64,000 bases of DNA from Streptomyces ficellus (GTDB lineage Bacteria > Actinomycetota > Actinomycetes > Streptomycetales > Streptomycetaceae), in NCBI RefSeq assembly GCF_009739905.1, contig NZ_CP034279.1, forward strand, positions 4,402,001 to 4,466,000, read 5' to 3'. The number at the start of each line of letters is the position of its first letter. Position 1 is the stretch's first letter. The notes beneath the pieces are model-generated. The model saw only the letters and a program-made list of their open reading frames with translations. It did not search any database and was not told the DNA's origin. Position numbers and translations under genes: made by a program. This document shows positions 16,113 through 26,550 of the stretch, piece after piece.

Positions 16113-17482
16113 CCCCCGCGCCGCCGGCCCCCGCGCCGCCGGCCCACGCGCCCCTCACCTACTGGTGCGAACACGCCTGGCTCGGCACCAACGTCGAGCC
16201 GGGCACCGCCCTCGACGTGACCGACGGCCGCATCACCGCCGTACGCACCGGCGTCACCACCCCGCCGCCCGGCGCTGTTACCCTGCGCGGCCTCACCCTC
16301 CCGGGTCTCGCCAACGCCCACAGCCACGCCTTCCACCGGGCGCTGCGCGGCACCGTCCAGGTCGGCTCCGGCACCTTCTGGACCTGGCGCGAGGTCATGT
16401 ACCAGGTCGCCTCCCGTCTCGACCCCGACAGCTACTTCGCCCTCGCCCGCGCCGTGTACGCCGAGATGGCGCTGGCCGGCATCACGGCCGTCGGCGAGTT
16501 CCACTACCTCCACCACGCGCCCGGCGGCACCCCCTACGCCGACCCCAGCGCCATGGGTGAGGCGCTGATCGCGGCCGCCGCCGAGGCCGGCATCCGCATC
16601 ACGCTGCTCGACACGGCCTACCTGTCCTCCGGCTTCGGCGCCGCCCCCGACCGGCACCAGCTGCGCTTCAGCGACGGCACGGCCGAGGCGTGGGCCGAAC
16701 GCGCGTCCCTCCTCAAGGACCGCGACGGCGTCCGGATCGGCGCGGCCATCCACTCCGTACGCGCCGTCCCCGCCGACCAGTTGGGCACCGTCGCCCAGTG
16801 GGCCGCCGACCGCGGGGCGCCGCTGCACGTCCACCTCTCCGAACAGACGGCGGAGAACGACGCCTGCCTGGCCGCCCACGGCCGCACCCCCACCCGGCTG
16901 CTCGCCGACCACGGTGTCCTCGGCCCCCGCACCACCGGCGTCCACAACACCCACCTCACCGAGGAGGACATCGCCCTGCTCGGCGGCTCCGGCACCGGCA
17001 CCTGCATGTGCCCGACCACCGAACGCGACCTCGCGGACGGCATCGGCCCGGCCGTCGCCCTCCAGCGGGCCGGCTCGCCCCTGTCGCTGGGCAGCGACAG
17101 CCACGCCGTGATCGACCTCCTCGAAGAGGCGCGGGCGATGGAGCTCGACGAACGCCTCCGTTCCCGCACGCGCGGCCATTGGACGGCCGCCGCGCTGCTG
17201 CACGCCGCCACCGCCGACGGGCATGCCGCCCTCGGCCGCCCGGACGCGGGCCGCCTGGAGACCGGGGCGCTCGCCGACTTCACGACGATCGCCCTCGACA
17301 CGGTCAGGACAGCGGGACCGGTACCGCGTCTGGCAGCTGAGACAGCGGTATTCGCCGCGTCGGCAGCGGATGTGCGCCACACGGTCGTGGGCGGACGCCA
17401 CGTCGTCCGGGACGGACACCACGCCCGGATCCCCGACGTGCCCCGAGCCCTCGCGGACTCGATTGCCGCGCTGTACCACTGA
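16103..17482 (+). CDS. hutF: Formimidoylglutamate deiminase
   Basis: 459 residues; converts N-formimidoyl-glutamate to N-formylglutamate and ammonia. Amidohydrolase-fold motifs: NAHSHAFHRALRG (metal His pair), EFHYLHHAPGG, HVHLSEQTAEN, HNTHLTEED and SLGSDSHAVID with the catalytic Asp. The ATG at 16103 overlaps the preceding gene by ten bases, so the two are translationally coupled. Its presence shows the five-step hut pathway through formylglutamate rather than the four-step formiminase route. An N-terminal Pro/Ala stretch of about 18 residues precedes the conserved domain. Confidence 0.94.
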   Translation: MPLTPAPPAPAPPAHAPLTYWCEHAWLGTNVEPGTALDVTDGRITAVRTGVTTPPPGAVTLRGLTLPGLANAHSHAFHRALRGTVQVGSGTFWTWREVMYQVASRLDPDSYFALARAVYAEMALAGITAVGEFHYLHHAPGGTPYADPSAMGEALIAAAAEAGIRITLLDTAYLSSGFGAAPDRHQLRFSDGTAEAWAERASLLKDRDGVRIGAAIHSVRAVPADQLGTVAQWAADRGAPLHVHLSEQTAENDACLAAHGRTPTRLLADHGVLGPRTTGVHNTHLTEEDIALLGGSGTGTCMCPTTERDLADGIGPAVALQRAGSPLSLGSDSHAVIDLLEEARAMELDERLRSRTRGHWTAAALLHAATADGHAALGRPDAGRLETGALADFTTIALDTVRTAGPVPRLAAETAVFAASAADVRHTVVGGRHVVRDGHHARIPDVPRALADSIAALYH

Positions 17483-17517
17483 ACCCGCTGAACCCGCTGA
17501 AGGAGACATCCCTCACC

Positions 17518-18774
17518 ATGAACAGCATCAACAGCGGCCCCGACACGACGAACAACCCCCCGGCGACGGCCGCCCCCGCGACCGCGAACAACACCGTCGC
17601 GGCGACGGCCACCGTCATCACCAACATCGCCAGCCTGGTCACCAACGACCCCTCCTACGGTGACAATTCCCCCCTCGGACTGATCCGGGACGCGGCCGTC
17701 GTCATCGACGGCGACCACGTCTCCTGGATCGGTGCATCAAGCAAAGCACCCGCCACTGACAACCGGGTCGACGCCGGCGGCCGGGCCGTGATCCCCGGAT
17801 TCGTCGACTCCCACTCCCACCTCGTCTTCGCCGGCGACCGCACCGCCGAGTTCAACGCCCGCATGTCCGGCCAGGCGTACGCCGCCGGCGGCATCCGCAC
17901 CACCGTCGCCGCGACCCGCGCCGCCACCGACGAGGTACTCGAGGCCAACGTCACCCACTACCTGCGCGAGGCGCTGCGCCAGGGCACCACGACCTTCGAG
18001 ACCAAGTCCGGCTACGGCCTCACCGTCGAGGACGAGGCCCGTGCGCTGCGCATCGCCGCCCGCCACACCGACGAGGTCACCTACCTCGGCGCGCACATCG
18101 TGTCGCCCGACTACGCCGACGACCCGGCCGGCTACGTCTCCCTCGTCACCGGCGAGATGCTCGACGCCTGCGCCCCGCACGCCCGCTGGATCGACGTCTT
18201 CTGCGAGAAGGGCGCCTTCGACGGCGACCAGGCCCGCGCGATCCTGACCGCCGGCAAGGCGCGCGGCCTGCACCCCCGCATCCACGCCAACCAGCTGTCG
18301 TACGGGCCCGGCGTCCAGCTCGCGGTCGAACTCGACGCGGCGTCCGCCGACCACTGCACGCACCTCACCCAGGCGGACGTCGACGCCCTCGCGAGCGGCG
18401 ACACGGTCGCCACCCTGCTGCCCGGCGCCGAGTTCTCCACCCGCGCCGAGTGGCCCGACGCCCGCCGCCTCCTCGACGCGGGCGTCACGGTCGCCCTCTC
18501 CACCGACTGCAACCCGGGCTCGTCGTTCACGTCCTCCGTGCCGTTCTGCATCGCCCTGGCCGTACGCGACATGGGGATGACGCCCGACGAAGCCCTCTGG
18601 TCCGCCACGGCCGGCGGCGCCACCGCCCTCCGCCGCACCGACATCGGCCGCCTCACCCCCGGCGCCCGCGCCGACCTCACCCTCCTGGACGCCCCCTCCC
18701 ACGTCCACCTCGCCTACCGCCCGGGCGTCCCCCTGGTCGCAGGGGTGTGGCGCCGGGGTGAGCGGGTCGTCTGA
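17518..18774 (+). CDS. hutI: Imidazolonepropionase
   Basis: 418 residues; third hut step, hydrolysing imidazolone propionate to formimidoyl-glutamate. Metal and active-site motifs: FVDSHSHLVFAGDR, TFETKSGYGLTVEDE, HANQLSYGPGVQLAVEL and STDCNPGSSFTSS. Residues 1-32 are an unusual Asn/Thr/Ala-rich extension before the conserved VITNIASLVTN; a shorter start cannot be excluded, because AAGGAG lies 12 bases from the ATG. It is the last gene of the hut operon, separated from hutF by 35 bases containing a duplicated GAACCCGCT. A strong hairpin follows. Confidence 0.95.
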   Translation: MNSINSGPDTTNNPPATAAPATANNTVAATATVITNIASLVTNDPSYGDNSPLGLIRDAAVVIDGDHVSWIGASSKAPATDNRVDAGGRAVIPGFVDSHSHLVFAGDRTAEFNARMSGQAYAAGGIRTTVAATRAATDEVLEANVTHYLREALRQGTTTFETKSGYGLTVEDEARALRIAARHTDEVTYLGAHIVSPDYADDPAGYVSLVTGEMLDACAPHARWIDVFCEKGAFDGDQARAILTAGKARGLHPRIHANQLSYGPGVQLAVELDAASADHCTHLTQADVDALASGDTVATLLPGAEFSTRAEWPDARRLLDAGVTVALSTDCNPGSSFTSSVPFCIALAVRDMGMTPDEALWSATAGGATALRRTDIGRLTPGARADLTLLDAPSHVHLAYRPGVPLVAGVWRRGERVV

Positions 18775-18806
18775 ACGTCTCGGGCGTATCCGTAACCCAG
18801 GAACAC

Positions 18807-18835
18807 CGAAGACCCCCGGGCTCCGGGGGTCTTCG
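18807..18835 (+). terminator. hut operon terminator
   Basis: A perfect 11-bp stem (CGAAGACCCCC with GGGGGTCTTCG) and a 7-base loop, about 30 bases after the hutI stop. Confidence 0.85.
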
Positions 18836-18905
18836 TCGTCACCCACCCGGGGCAGCGCCGACGGCCTGCCGCCACCCCCTGCGAGGCCGCCGCCGTCCGC
18901 GACGG

Positions 18906-19766
18906 TCACGTGGCGAACTCGCCTGCCCAGGAACCCCTCAACAGGTGCTTCGGCAGGTACTCCGACTCGACCTCGACCGGGAAGCCGGCGTCGTGGGCGA
19001 AGCACGCCACGGCGAGCGGTCCGACGGCGACGAAACCATCACTGTCCTGAGCGCGCTCGGCGTCCGCCGTCCAGAACTCCTTGTGCCACGTGAGGGCGTC
19101 GACGAGCGAGTCGTTGAAGCGCTCCTGATCACCGGTCACGAACCGGTGGAACAGATCGATGGGCGGCCAGAGGATCTTCGACAACAACTCGGGTCCCGCG
19201 ATCGAGGCGGCTCCCGGTGCGGCACCGCGAGCCGCCTCCACCAGCTTCTGGCCCACGTCCCCGCGCCCCAACCAGTAGGACTGCAACGTCTCGATCCAGG
19301 AGTAGACATACTCGTCGTAGACCGAGCCGGACTCGCGCAGCAGCGATATGGGTACCTGACACAGCGCGTCCAGACGCTTCTTGTCGCGGCAGATGACTGC
19401 CAGCCAGAAGGCGGTGACCCAGTTGCCCGCATCCACCCACGGCTGCGGGCCGGTCGCCGGGACCGTACGCATCTCGTGGTGGATGCGTGACTCCACGCTC
19501 GCCGCGGACGTCGCGGCCGCCGCGAACATGGCGGAGCCGGACTGCATGGCCGTGACCCACACCTCCCAGGTCTCCAGCCACTCGGCCGTGGGATCGGCGA
19601 CCGTCCTGGCTCGCGCCAGGATCAGCGACGAACTCATCGCGTCCGCAACGGCCTGGGGGGACTCGTCCAGATCCTCCAGCGCCCAGACGGTGCCCCGGTC
19701 GAGGACCGGCTCACGCCCCGGGAGGTTGTCCGTACGGATGTCGTGGCGGGGGACGACGATAGCCAC
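18906..19766 (-). CDS. Imm49-like immunity protein
   Basis: 286 residues, all-helical in appearance, from GTG 19766, whose first base is the last base of the toxin stop (TAG/GTG overlap). The block WVDAGNWVTAFWLAVICRDK, followed by LLRESG and YDEYVYSWIETLQSYWLGR, matches what I know of the Imm49 family of polymorphic-toxin immunity proteins. No signal peptide or metal motif is present, consistent with a cytoplasmic protein that binds and blocks a toxin domain. Base composition is clearly lower in GC than neighbouring housekeeping genes, as in the toxin tip. Family name rests on pattern recognition. Confidence 0.75.
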   Translation of the reverse strand: MAIVVPRHDIRTDNLPGREPVLDRGTVWALEDLDESPQAVADAMSSSLILARARTVADPTAEWLETWEVWVTAMQSGSAMFAAAATSAASVESRIHHEMRTVPATGPQPWVDAGNWVTAFWLAVICRDKKRLDALCQVPISLLRESGSVYDEYVYSWIETLQSYWLGRGDVGQKLVEAARGAAPGAASIAGPELLSKILWPPIDLFHRFVTGDQERFNDSLVDALTWHKEFWTADAERAQDSDGFVAVGPLAVACFAHDAGFPVEVESEYLPKHLLRGSWAGEFAT

Positions 19767-22618
19767 TAGCGCCCTTCCCTGTAGAGGTCGAAGTACTGAA
19801 GTTTCGCTCCAGCATATGTTCCGGTGTGTTCATTCGCGTGGACGAGGACGTACTGCACCTTCTTCTTTCGAAGTGCCCGCCCCATCTCTTCCGCAATTCC
19901 CTTGTCGGGGTCACCGCGCTTGAGCATTTCTTGCAGAATTGTCCGGACGTACTCGATGGTTCCCTGCTTGACCATCTTTTCGCTCTCGATTCCTGCACCC
20001 TGACGCCAGTCGAGTGTCCCACCAGGTGCCTTCGCCTCGACAATGACGAAGTCACCCTTTCCATCATCGAGGCGGTACAACTGATCAAATCTTCTCGACC
20101 CGTTTCCCGTCTCCATGAGCGGCACTTCTCTGGTGTTCTCGAAGACCTCGGGAACCGCGTGCAGTCGTGCCGCACCCTCGCCAAGCCGCTCACCGATCTT
20201 GGTGTTGTTGGCCCGGTCGCCCATGGCCGTGCGCGCGTTCTCCAGCGCTTCCACATTTTCAGGGGTCGGATCACTGTCGTAGGCCCGTTGGGCATTGCCG
20301 AGATCGAGGTAGGCCCGGTGGGCTTCGGCCAGATCGTCGAGTTCACCGGCGACGTCGTTCCTGATCGAGTCCAAGCCGACGTTCACCGGCTTCAACCGGT
20401 AGTACTCACGGTCCGCGTGCGGAAGATTGCTTGTCGCGACCAGTCGCCCGTCGGGCAACTCCTTCAGAATGGGCAGCAGCTGCCCATCCACGTATCTGTC
20501 GGCACTCCTGCGATGGAAGCGAGCGTCGTAATGCGCCGCGCGCCACACCGGGTCCTCGTTCGCCAGACGCACGTGCTCGTCCTGAATCCGCTTCATCTCC
20601 TCGGCGGACCGGCTCACCGGCTGATCGCCGGCATCGTCCCCCGCGCCGCTGGTGGCCGGCTGGGCGTCGGGCGGGGCTCCGTCGTTGATGCGGGGGGCGT
20701 CGTCCACGCCCTCGGCGGCCTCGTCCAGGGCGCCCAAGCCAGGGGTGTCGGGGCGAGCGTTGACGGGTGTGCCGTGGTCGGCGGCGGGACCACCATGGCC
20801 GGTGCCGTTGGTCGCCGAGCCGCCGCCGGTATCGCGGGCACCGCCCGTGGGAGGGATGTCCGAGCGGTCGCCCGGGCCCGGGCCGGCGCCGTGCCGGTCC
20901 CCACGGCCCGCACCGGAACTCTCCACCGCGTTGGTCGGTATACGGTCGCCGGCGCCTCCGCCACCGGCAGGCTCCGCGCCCTCCGAGCCGCCGTCCAGAC
21001 GGCCGCCGTCCGCGCCCTCCCCCACGCGGGCCCCCGCACCCACCAGAGCCGGTTGTCGGGCGGCGGGCGCGGCGGCCGGGCGGGCCTCCCGGTGGGCGTC
21101 GTCGGCGCGTTGCAGCAGCGTGCCGTCGGCGGCGTGGAGGTCGCCGCGGGGCGTCAGGTACACGGTGGCGCCCTTGGCGTCGGTGTACCGGAGCGTGCCC
21201 TCTGGGAGGGCGAGGGTGCCGTCGGTGACCCTGAGGGTGCCCTCCGGTACCGGGACCGATCCCGGCGGGGCCGGGGTGTCGGCCGGGAGGCGGACGACGC
21301 CGCCGCCGAAGTCGGCGGAGCCCGGCGGGACCGGGGTGCCGTCCGCGAGGCGGACCGTGCCCGGGGGGACCGCGACGACGCCCGGGGGGACCGCCGCGCC
21401 GGGCGGCAGGCGTAACGTTCCGTCGGGCAGGACGGAGGCCCCGGCGGGGAGCTGAACCGTGCCGGGCGGGAGCGTCACGTCGACGTGCCCGAGGCCCCGG
21501 AGGCCGGTCATCACGTCACCGATCTTCCGCACGCTCGCCGCGGCGCCCTTGAAGAGGTACGTCCCCGGGTCCAGGGCCCGCCCGGCCCTGCCCGCGAACG
21601 AGATCGCCTTGGCCGCGGCGCTCGCCCTGCCCGCGGTGGACACCGCCCCGCCGGCCCCGGCCGTGAAGACGGTGCTGAACACGTTGAAGGTGACCGAGCC
21701 GCCCGCACGCCCGGGGTTCTCCTGCCACTGGTCCCAGGCCACGAAGGCCTTGCCCGCCTCCTTCATCGCGGTACGGGAGTCCCGCAGCCAGGCCGGAAGC
21801 TCGTCGTCCTCCGCCGACGCGTACAGGGCGCCCGCGATCGGGGTGGCGCTGATCGCCACTCCCGTGGCCACCATGCCCAGGCCCTTCCACGCCTGGCCCG
21901 CCTCGTCCCAGCCATGGGTGCCGACCAGCGTGCCCAGGCTGGTGACCGTGCCCCACACGCCGTCGACGAAGAAACCCTCGAAGAAGTCACCCGTGTGCTC
22001 CCAGACCTGCCAGCCGGGGGTCGACTCGGCGACCGCGTCGCCCCACGGCAGACTCTCGACCTGCTTGAGCGTCTCCGCGTCGTAGCCGTACATCCCCTGC
22101 TGGTGGGAGCCGTCGTCGACCTTCAGCGGCGGGCCGCCCACCAGCGCCACGATCTTGTCGTGGCAGGCCCGTTCGGCGGCCTGGAACCGGGCCCAGACCT
22201 CGGCGATCTCGTTGCGGCGGTCGAGGTTCTCCTCGATCAGGTCGTCGTCCTCGCGCCACTTCTCGTCGCCGGCGACCCTCGTACGGAAGTCCCGCGCCGC
22301 CCGGCGCAGCTCGTCGAGCCGCCGCACCAGCGGACGGATGTCGTCGGCGTACGTCCCCAGCGCCCCCGCGACCACGCACAGGTCCGAGCCGACCTCAAGT
22401 GCCCTGTCCTGGACCGGCTGCGTCGTGGCGAACAACTGGTCCGCCTCGGGCGCCCTGTAGAAGGCCCGTAACCCGCCGAAGGACGTGTGGACGTCCCCGG
22501 CGGCGGTCGAGATCTTCACACCCGCCATGGACAACGCCTTGACCTTGGCCGCCAGTTGCGCCTCGTCGCCGGTGAACTCCGGCACCTCGGCCGGGTCGAC
22601 CGGCGCGTCGCTGCTCAT
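19766..22618 (-). CDS. Polymorphic toxin with C-terminal PD-(D/E)XK-like nuclease
   Basis: 950 residues from ATG 22618 (MSSDAPVDPAEVPEFTGDEA), with GGGGGGAAG upstream. Residues 1-165 are helical and WXG100/T7SS-like (KVKALSMAGVKISTAAGDVH). Residues about 220-330 are a hydrophobic pre-toxin region with GVAISATPIAGALYAS. About 380-500 hold many degenerate LPPGTV/LPDGTL repeats. About 520-660 is a Gly/Pro/Asp linker. The C-terminal 240 residues are charged and carry D845 (RRFDQLYR) and E861-x-K863 (GDFVIVEAKAPGG), a PD-(D/E)XK-like site. It probably cleaves nucleic acid of rivals after export. The adjacent immunity gene supports this. Confidence 0.78.
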   Translation of the reverse strand: MSSDAPVDPAEVPEFTGDEAQLAAKVKALSMAGVKISTAAGDVHTSFGGLRAFYRAPEADQLFATTQPVQDRALEVGSDLCVVAGALGTYADDIRPLVRRLDELRRAARDFRTRVAGDEKWREDDDLIEENLDRRNEIAEVWARFQAAERACHDKIVALVGGPPLKVDDGSHQQGMYGYDAETLKQVESLPWGDAVAESTPGWQVWEHTGDFFEGFFVDGVWGTVTSLGTLVGTHGWDEAGQAWKGLGMVATGVAISATPIAGALYASAEDDELPAWLRDSRTAMKEAGKAFVAWDQWQENPGRAGGSVTFNVFSTVFTAGAGGAVSTAGRASAAAKAISFAGRAGRALDPGTYLFKGAAASVRKIGDVMTGLRGLGHVDVTLPPGTVQLPAGASVLPDGTLRLPPGAAVPPGVVAVPPGTVRLADGTPVPPGSADFGGGVVRLPADTPAPPGSVPVPEGTLRVTDGTLALPEGTLRYTDAKGATVYLTPRGDLHAADGTLLQRADDAHREARPAAAPAARQPALVGAGARVGEGADGGRLDGGSEGAEPAGGGGAGDRIPTNAVESSGAGRGDRHGAGPGPGDRSDIPPTGGARDTGGGSATNGTGHGGPAADHGTPVNARPDTPGLGALDEAAEGVDDAPRINDGAPPDAQPATSGAGDDAGDQPVSRSAEEMKRIQDEHVRLANEDPVWRAAHYDARFHRRSADRYVDGQLLPILKELPDGRLVATSNLPHADREYYRLKPVNVGLDSIRNDVAGELDDLAEAHRAYLDLGNAQRAYDSDPTPENVEALENARTAMGDRANNTKIGERLGEGAARLHAVPEVFENTREVPLMETGNGSRRFDQLYRLDDGKGDFVIVEAKAPGGTLDWRQGAGIESEKMVKQGTIEYVRTILQEMLKRGDPDKGIAEEMGRALRKKKVQYVLVHANEHTGTYAGAKLQYFDLYREGR

Positions 22619-22703
22619 TCTTCCCCCCGATCGATCATGTGTACGGGTATGACTATCAATCCCGTCATCACACGTGCAATCGGCAATCACGCCACTTTCG
22701 GCC

Positions 22704-22715
22704 TACCGTGGAGGC
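22704..22715 (+). promoter_or_regulatory. -10 element of leaderless CapA-like gene
   Basis: TACCGT, then six bases, then the ATG. The only GGAGG lies one base from the ATG, too close to serve as a ribosome site, so transcription probably starts at the ATG. Confidence 0.45.
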
Positions 22716-23825
22716 ATGACCGCACCCGCGGTGACCCTGTTCCTGTGCGGCGACGTGATGCTCGGCCGCGGGGTGGACCAAGTCCTGCCCCACCCGGGCG
22801 ACCCGGCCCTGCGCGAGGGCTACATCCGGGACGCGCGGGCGTACGTGGAGCTCGCGGAGGCGGCGCACGGGCCGGTGTCGTGGCCCGTCGCACCGGCGTG
22901 GCCGTGGGGGGACGCCCTGGCCGTCCTGGACCGGGCGCGGCCGGACGTGCGCGTGGTGAACCTGGAGACGAGCGTCACAGCCGACGGGACGTTCGCAGCC
23001 GGGAAGGAAGTGCACTACCGCATGCACCCGGGGAACCTGCCCTGTCTCACCGCCGTCCGGCCCGATGTGTGCGCCCTGGCCAACAACCACGTCCTCGACT
23101 TCGGCCGGCCCGGGCTCGAGGAGACGCTCGACGCGCTCGCCGGAGCCGGCCTCAGGGCCGCCGGCGCCGGACGCGACGCGGACGAGGCATGGCGGCCGGC
23201 CGTCGTCGACCTGGGCGACCGCCGCGTCGTACTGGTCGCCTTCGGGACGGAGTCCAGCGGCATCCCGCCCGGCTGGGCCGCAACCGGAGACCGCCCCGGC
23301 GTCGCCTTCCTGCCCGCGCCGACGTACGAGGCGGCCGCCGCGGTCACCGACCGGATCCGCGCCGTCCGGCGGCCCGGCGACGTGGTGGTCGCCAGCGTCC
23401 ACTGGGGCTCGAACTGGGGCTACGGCGTCCCGCGCGACCACGTCCGGTTCGCACACGCCCTCGTCGACGGCGGCGTCGACATCGTGCACGGGCACTCCTC
23501 GCACCACCCCCGCCCCCTGGAGCGGTACCGGGGCGGTCTCGTCCTGTACGGCTGCGGCGACCTCGTCGACGACTACGAGGGCATCACCGGCTACGAGCAC
23601 TACCGCGACGACCTCCGGCCGCTGTACCTCGTCACCGCGGAGCCCGGCTCCGGCCGCCCGCCGGGCGTACGGATCGTGCCGATGCAGGCCCGCCGGATGC
23701 GCCTGCGGCACGCCTCCCGCGCGGACGCCGAGTGGCTGCGGGCCACGCTGGACCGCGTCAGCCGCGGGTTCGGCGTACGCGTCGCCCTCGACGCCGCCGG
23801 CGGGCTCGTCGTAGACTCCCGCTGA
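22716..23825 (+). CDS. CapA-family (PGA_cap) metallophosphatase-like protein
   Basis: 369 residues. Motifs of the CapA/PgsA family: LCGDVMLGRGVD near the start, VVNLETSVTADG, ALANNHVLDFG (the NNH of calcineurin-like sites), ASVHWGSNWG and VHGHSSHHPRPLE. The founding members act in poly-gamma-glutamate capsule synthesis; many actinobacterial relatives have no known role. There is no signal peptide, so it is probably cytoplasmic. It is monocistronic: a hairpin follows before the next gene. The ATG at 22716 appears leaderless. It diverges from the toxin gene over about 100 bases. Confidence 0.9.
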   Translation: MTAPAVTLFLCGDVMLGRGVDQVLPHPGDPALREGYIRDARAYVELAEAAHGPVSWPVAPAWPWGDALAVLDRARPDVRVVNLETSVTADGTFAAGKEVHYRMHPGNLPCLTAVRPDVCALANNHVLDFGRPGLEETLDALAGAGLRAAGAGRDADEAWRPAVVDLGDRRVVLVAFGTESSGIPPGWAATGDRPGVAFLPAPTYEAAAAVTDRIRAVRRPGDVVVASVHWGSNWGYGVPRDHVRFAHALVDGGVDIVHGHSSHHPRPLERYRGGLVLYGCGDLVDDYEGITGYEHYRDDLRPLYLVTAEPGSGRPPGVRIVPMQARRMRLRHASRADAEWLRATLDRVSRGFGVRVALDAAGGLVVDSR

Positions 23826-23859
23826 ACCCCCAACTCCCGCTGCGACAGCAGCAGCCCAC

Positions 23860-23890
23860 AGCCTGCCGGCCGACCCGGCAGGCTTTTCGT
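23860..23890 (+). terminator. Rho-independent terminator after the CapA-like gene
   Basis: A perfect 10-bp stem (AGCCTGCCGG with CCGGCAGGCT), 5-base loop, followed directly by TTTTCGT. It separates the CapA-like gene from the F420-type oxidoreductase gene. Confidence 0.85.
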
Positions 23891-23910
23891 CGTGCCTGAA
23901 GGAGACGCCC

Positions 23911-24771
23911 GTGAAGCTCGGTCTCACCTGCCCCCGGTTCATCTGGCCCGGCGGCGACGCCGCCATCGCCTCCCGGTTCGCGGACGTCGCGCGCGGCGCG
24001 GACGACGCCGGCCTCGACAGCTTCTGGGTGATGGACCACCTCTTCCAGATACCGAACTTCGGCGCCGCCGAGGACCCCATGCCGGAGGCGTACAGCCTCC
24101 TGTCGTACGCCGCCGCCCTCACCCGCCGCGTCACCCTCGGCACACTCGTCACCTGCGTCACCTACCGCGAGCCCGGGCTGCTGCTGAAGCAGGTCACCAC
24201 CCTCGACGTCCTGTCGGGCGGGCGGGCCGTGCTCGGCATCGGCGCCGGGTTCCACGAGGACGAGCACCGCGGCCTCGGTTTCCGGCTGCCGCCGCTCGCC
24301 GAACGGTTCGAGCGACTGGAGGAGACGCTGCGCATCGCCAAGCGCATGTGGAGCGCCGAGGACACCCCGTACGAGGGCGCCCACTACCGTCTCGCCCGCA
24401 CCCTCAACTCACCGCAGTCGCTCTCCCGGCCCCACCCGCCCATCCTCATCGGCGGCAGCGGCGAACAGAAGACCCTCCGGCTGGTCGCCCGCTACGGCGA
24501 CGCCTGCAACCTGTTCCTCGGCGCCGACGTCGCACACAAGCTGTCCGTCCTGCGCGCGCACTGCGAGACGGAGCGGCGTCCCTACGAGGCGATCGAGAAG
24601 ACGCTCCACATGCGCGTGCCGGACGGCCAGTCCGTGGCCGAGAGCGTCCAGCGCTGCGGCGAACTCGCCGAGCAGGGCGTCGACCACGTCATCGTCGCCC
24701 TGCCCGATCCGTCCACCGACGCCTCCCTCACGCACCTGGCCGAACTCTCCCGGCAGGTGCGCGCCGAGTGA
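23911..24771 (+). CDS. LLM-class F420-dependent oxidoreductase
   Basis: 286 residues from GTG 23911 with AAGGAG upstream. A luciferase-like TIM barrel: FWVMDHLFQIPNFG, LGTLVTCVTYREPGLLLKQV, the characteristic DVLSGGRAVLGIGAGFHEDE, and HPPILIGGSGEQKTLRLVAR. Streptomyces members of this type usually use coenzyme F420 and often reduce or oxidise alcohols, imines or quinones; the substrate here is unknown. It is placed between a terminator and the ABC-F leader, so it is probably a single transcription unit. The sequence is complete and typical in length. Confidence 0.93.
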   Translation: MKLGLTCPRFIWPGGDAAIASRFADVARGADDAGLDSFWVMDHLFQIPNFGAAEDPMPEAYSLLSYAAALTRRVTLGTLVTCVTYREPGLLLKQVTTLDVLSGGRAVLGIGAGFHEDEHRGLGFRLPPLAERFERLEETLRIAKRMWSAEDTPYEGAHYRLARTLNSPQSLSRPHPPILIGGSGEQKTLRLVARYGDACNLFLGADVAHKLSVLRAHCETERRPYEAIEKTLHMRVPDGQSVAESVQRCGELAEQGVDHVIVALPDPSTDASLTHLAELSRQVRAE

Positions 24772-24808
24772 GCCGGTAAAGGAGATGCGGCCGGCGGCGG
24801 CCGTTCCG

Positions 24809-24903
24809 TACCCTGGCCGCATGTCTACGCCCCGGATCTCCTAGCTCAGGACGCACGCCCCACGCCACCCGTGTGTCCTTCTGCTCATCCGGAGCGTCAA
24901 CTC
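24809..24903 (+). promoter_or_regulatory. Leader region with possible attenuator before the ABC-F gene
   Basis: A -10-like TACCCT (24809-24814) is followed after six bases by a tiny ORF. Just past its stop lies a stem-loop: GGACGCAC (24849-24856) pairs with GTGTGTCC (24871-24878) with one G-U pair. The ABC-F ribosome site GGAG is at 24891-24894. The layout promoter, short ORF, hairpin, ABC-F gene matches translation- or ribosome-dependent attenuation of antibiotic-resistance ABC-F genes. Confidence 0.5.
24821..24844 (+). CDS. Candidate 7-residue leader peptide (MSTPRIS)
   Basis: ATG at 24821, six bases after the -10-like hexamer, TAG at 24842-24844. It encodes MSTPRIS, including a Pro-Arg pair that could act as a stall site. 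It is too short to support by coding statistics; the evidence is its position before the hairpin and the ABC-F gene. Confidence 0.4.
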   Translation: MSTPRIS

Positions 24904-26502
<1,599 letters not shown>

Positions 26503-26538
26503 CCCGGGGCAGCGGGACGGAGGACGACACCGCCGTGG

Positions 26539-26550
26539 CAACCTGGCCCG
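26539..26550 (+). promoter_or_regulatory. -10-like element before the aspartate racemase start
   Basis: CAACCT followed by six bases and the ATG at 26551; there is no ribosome site. A weaker match to TANNNT than at the other leaderless starts. Confidence 0.3.
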
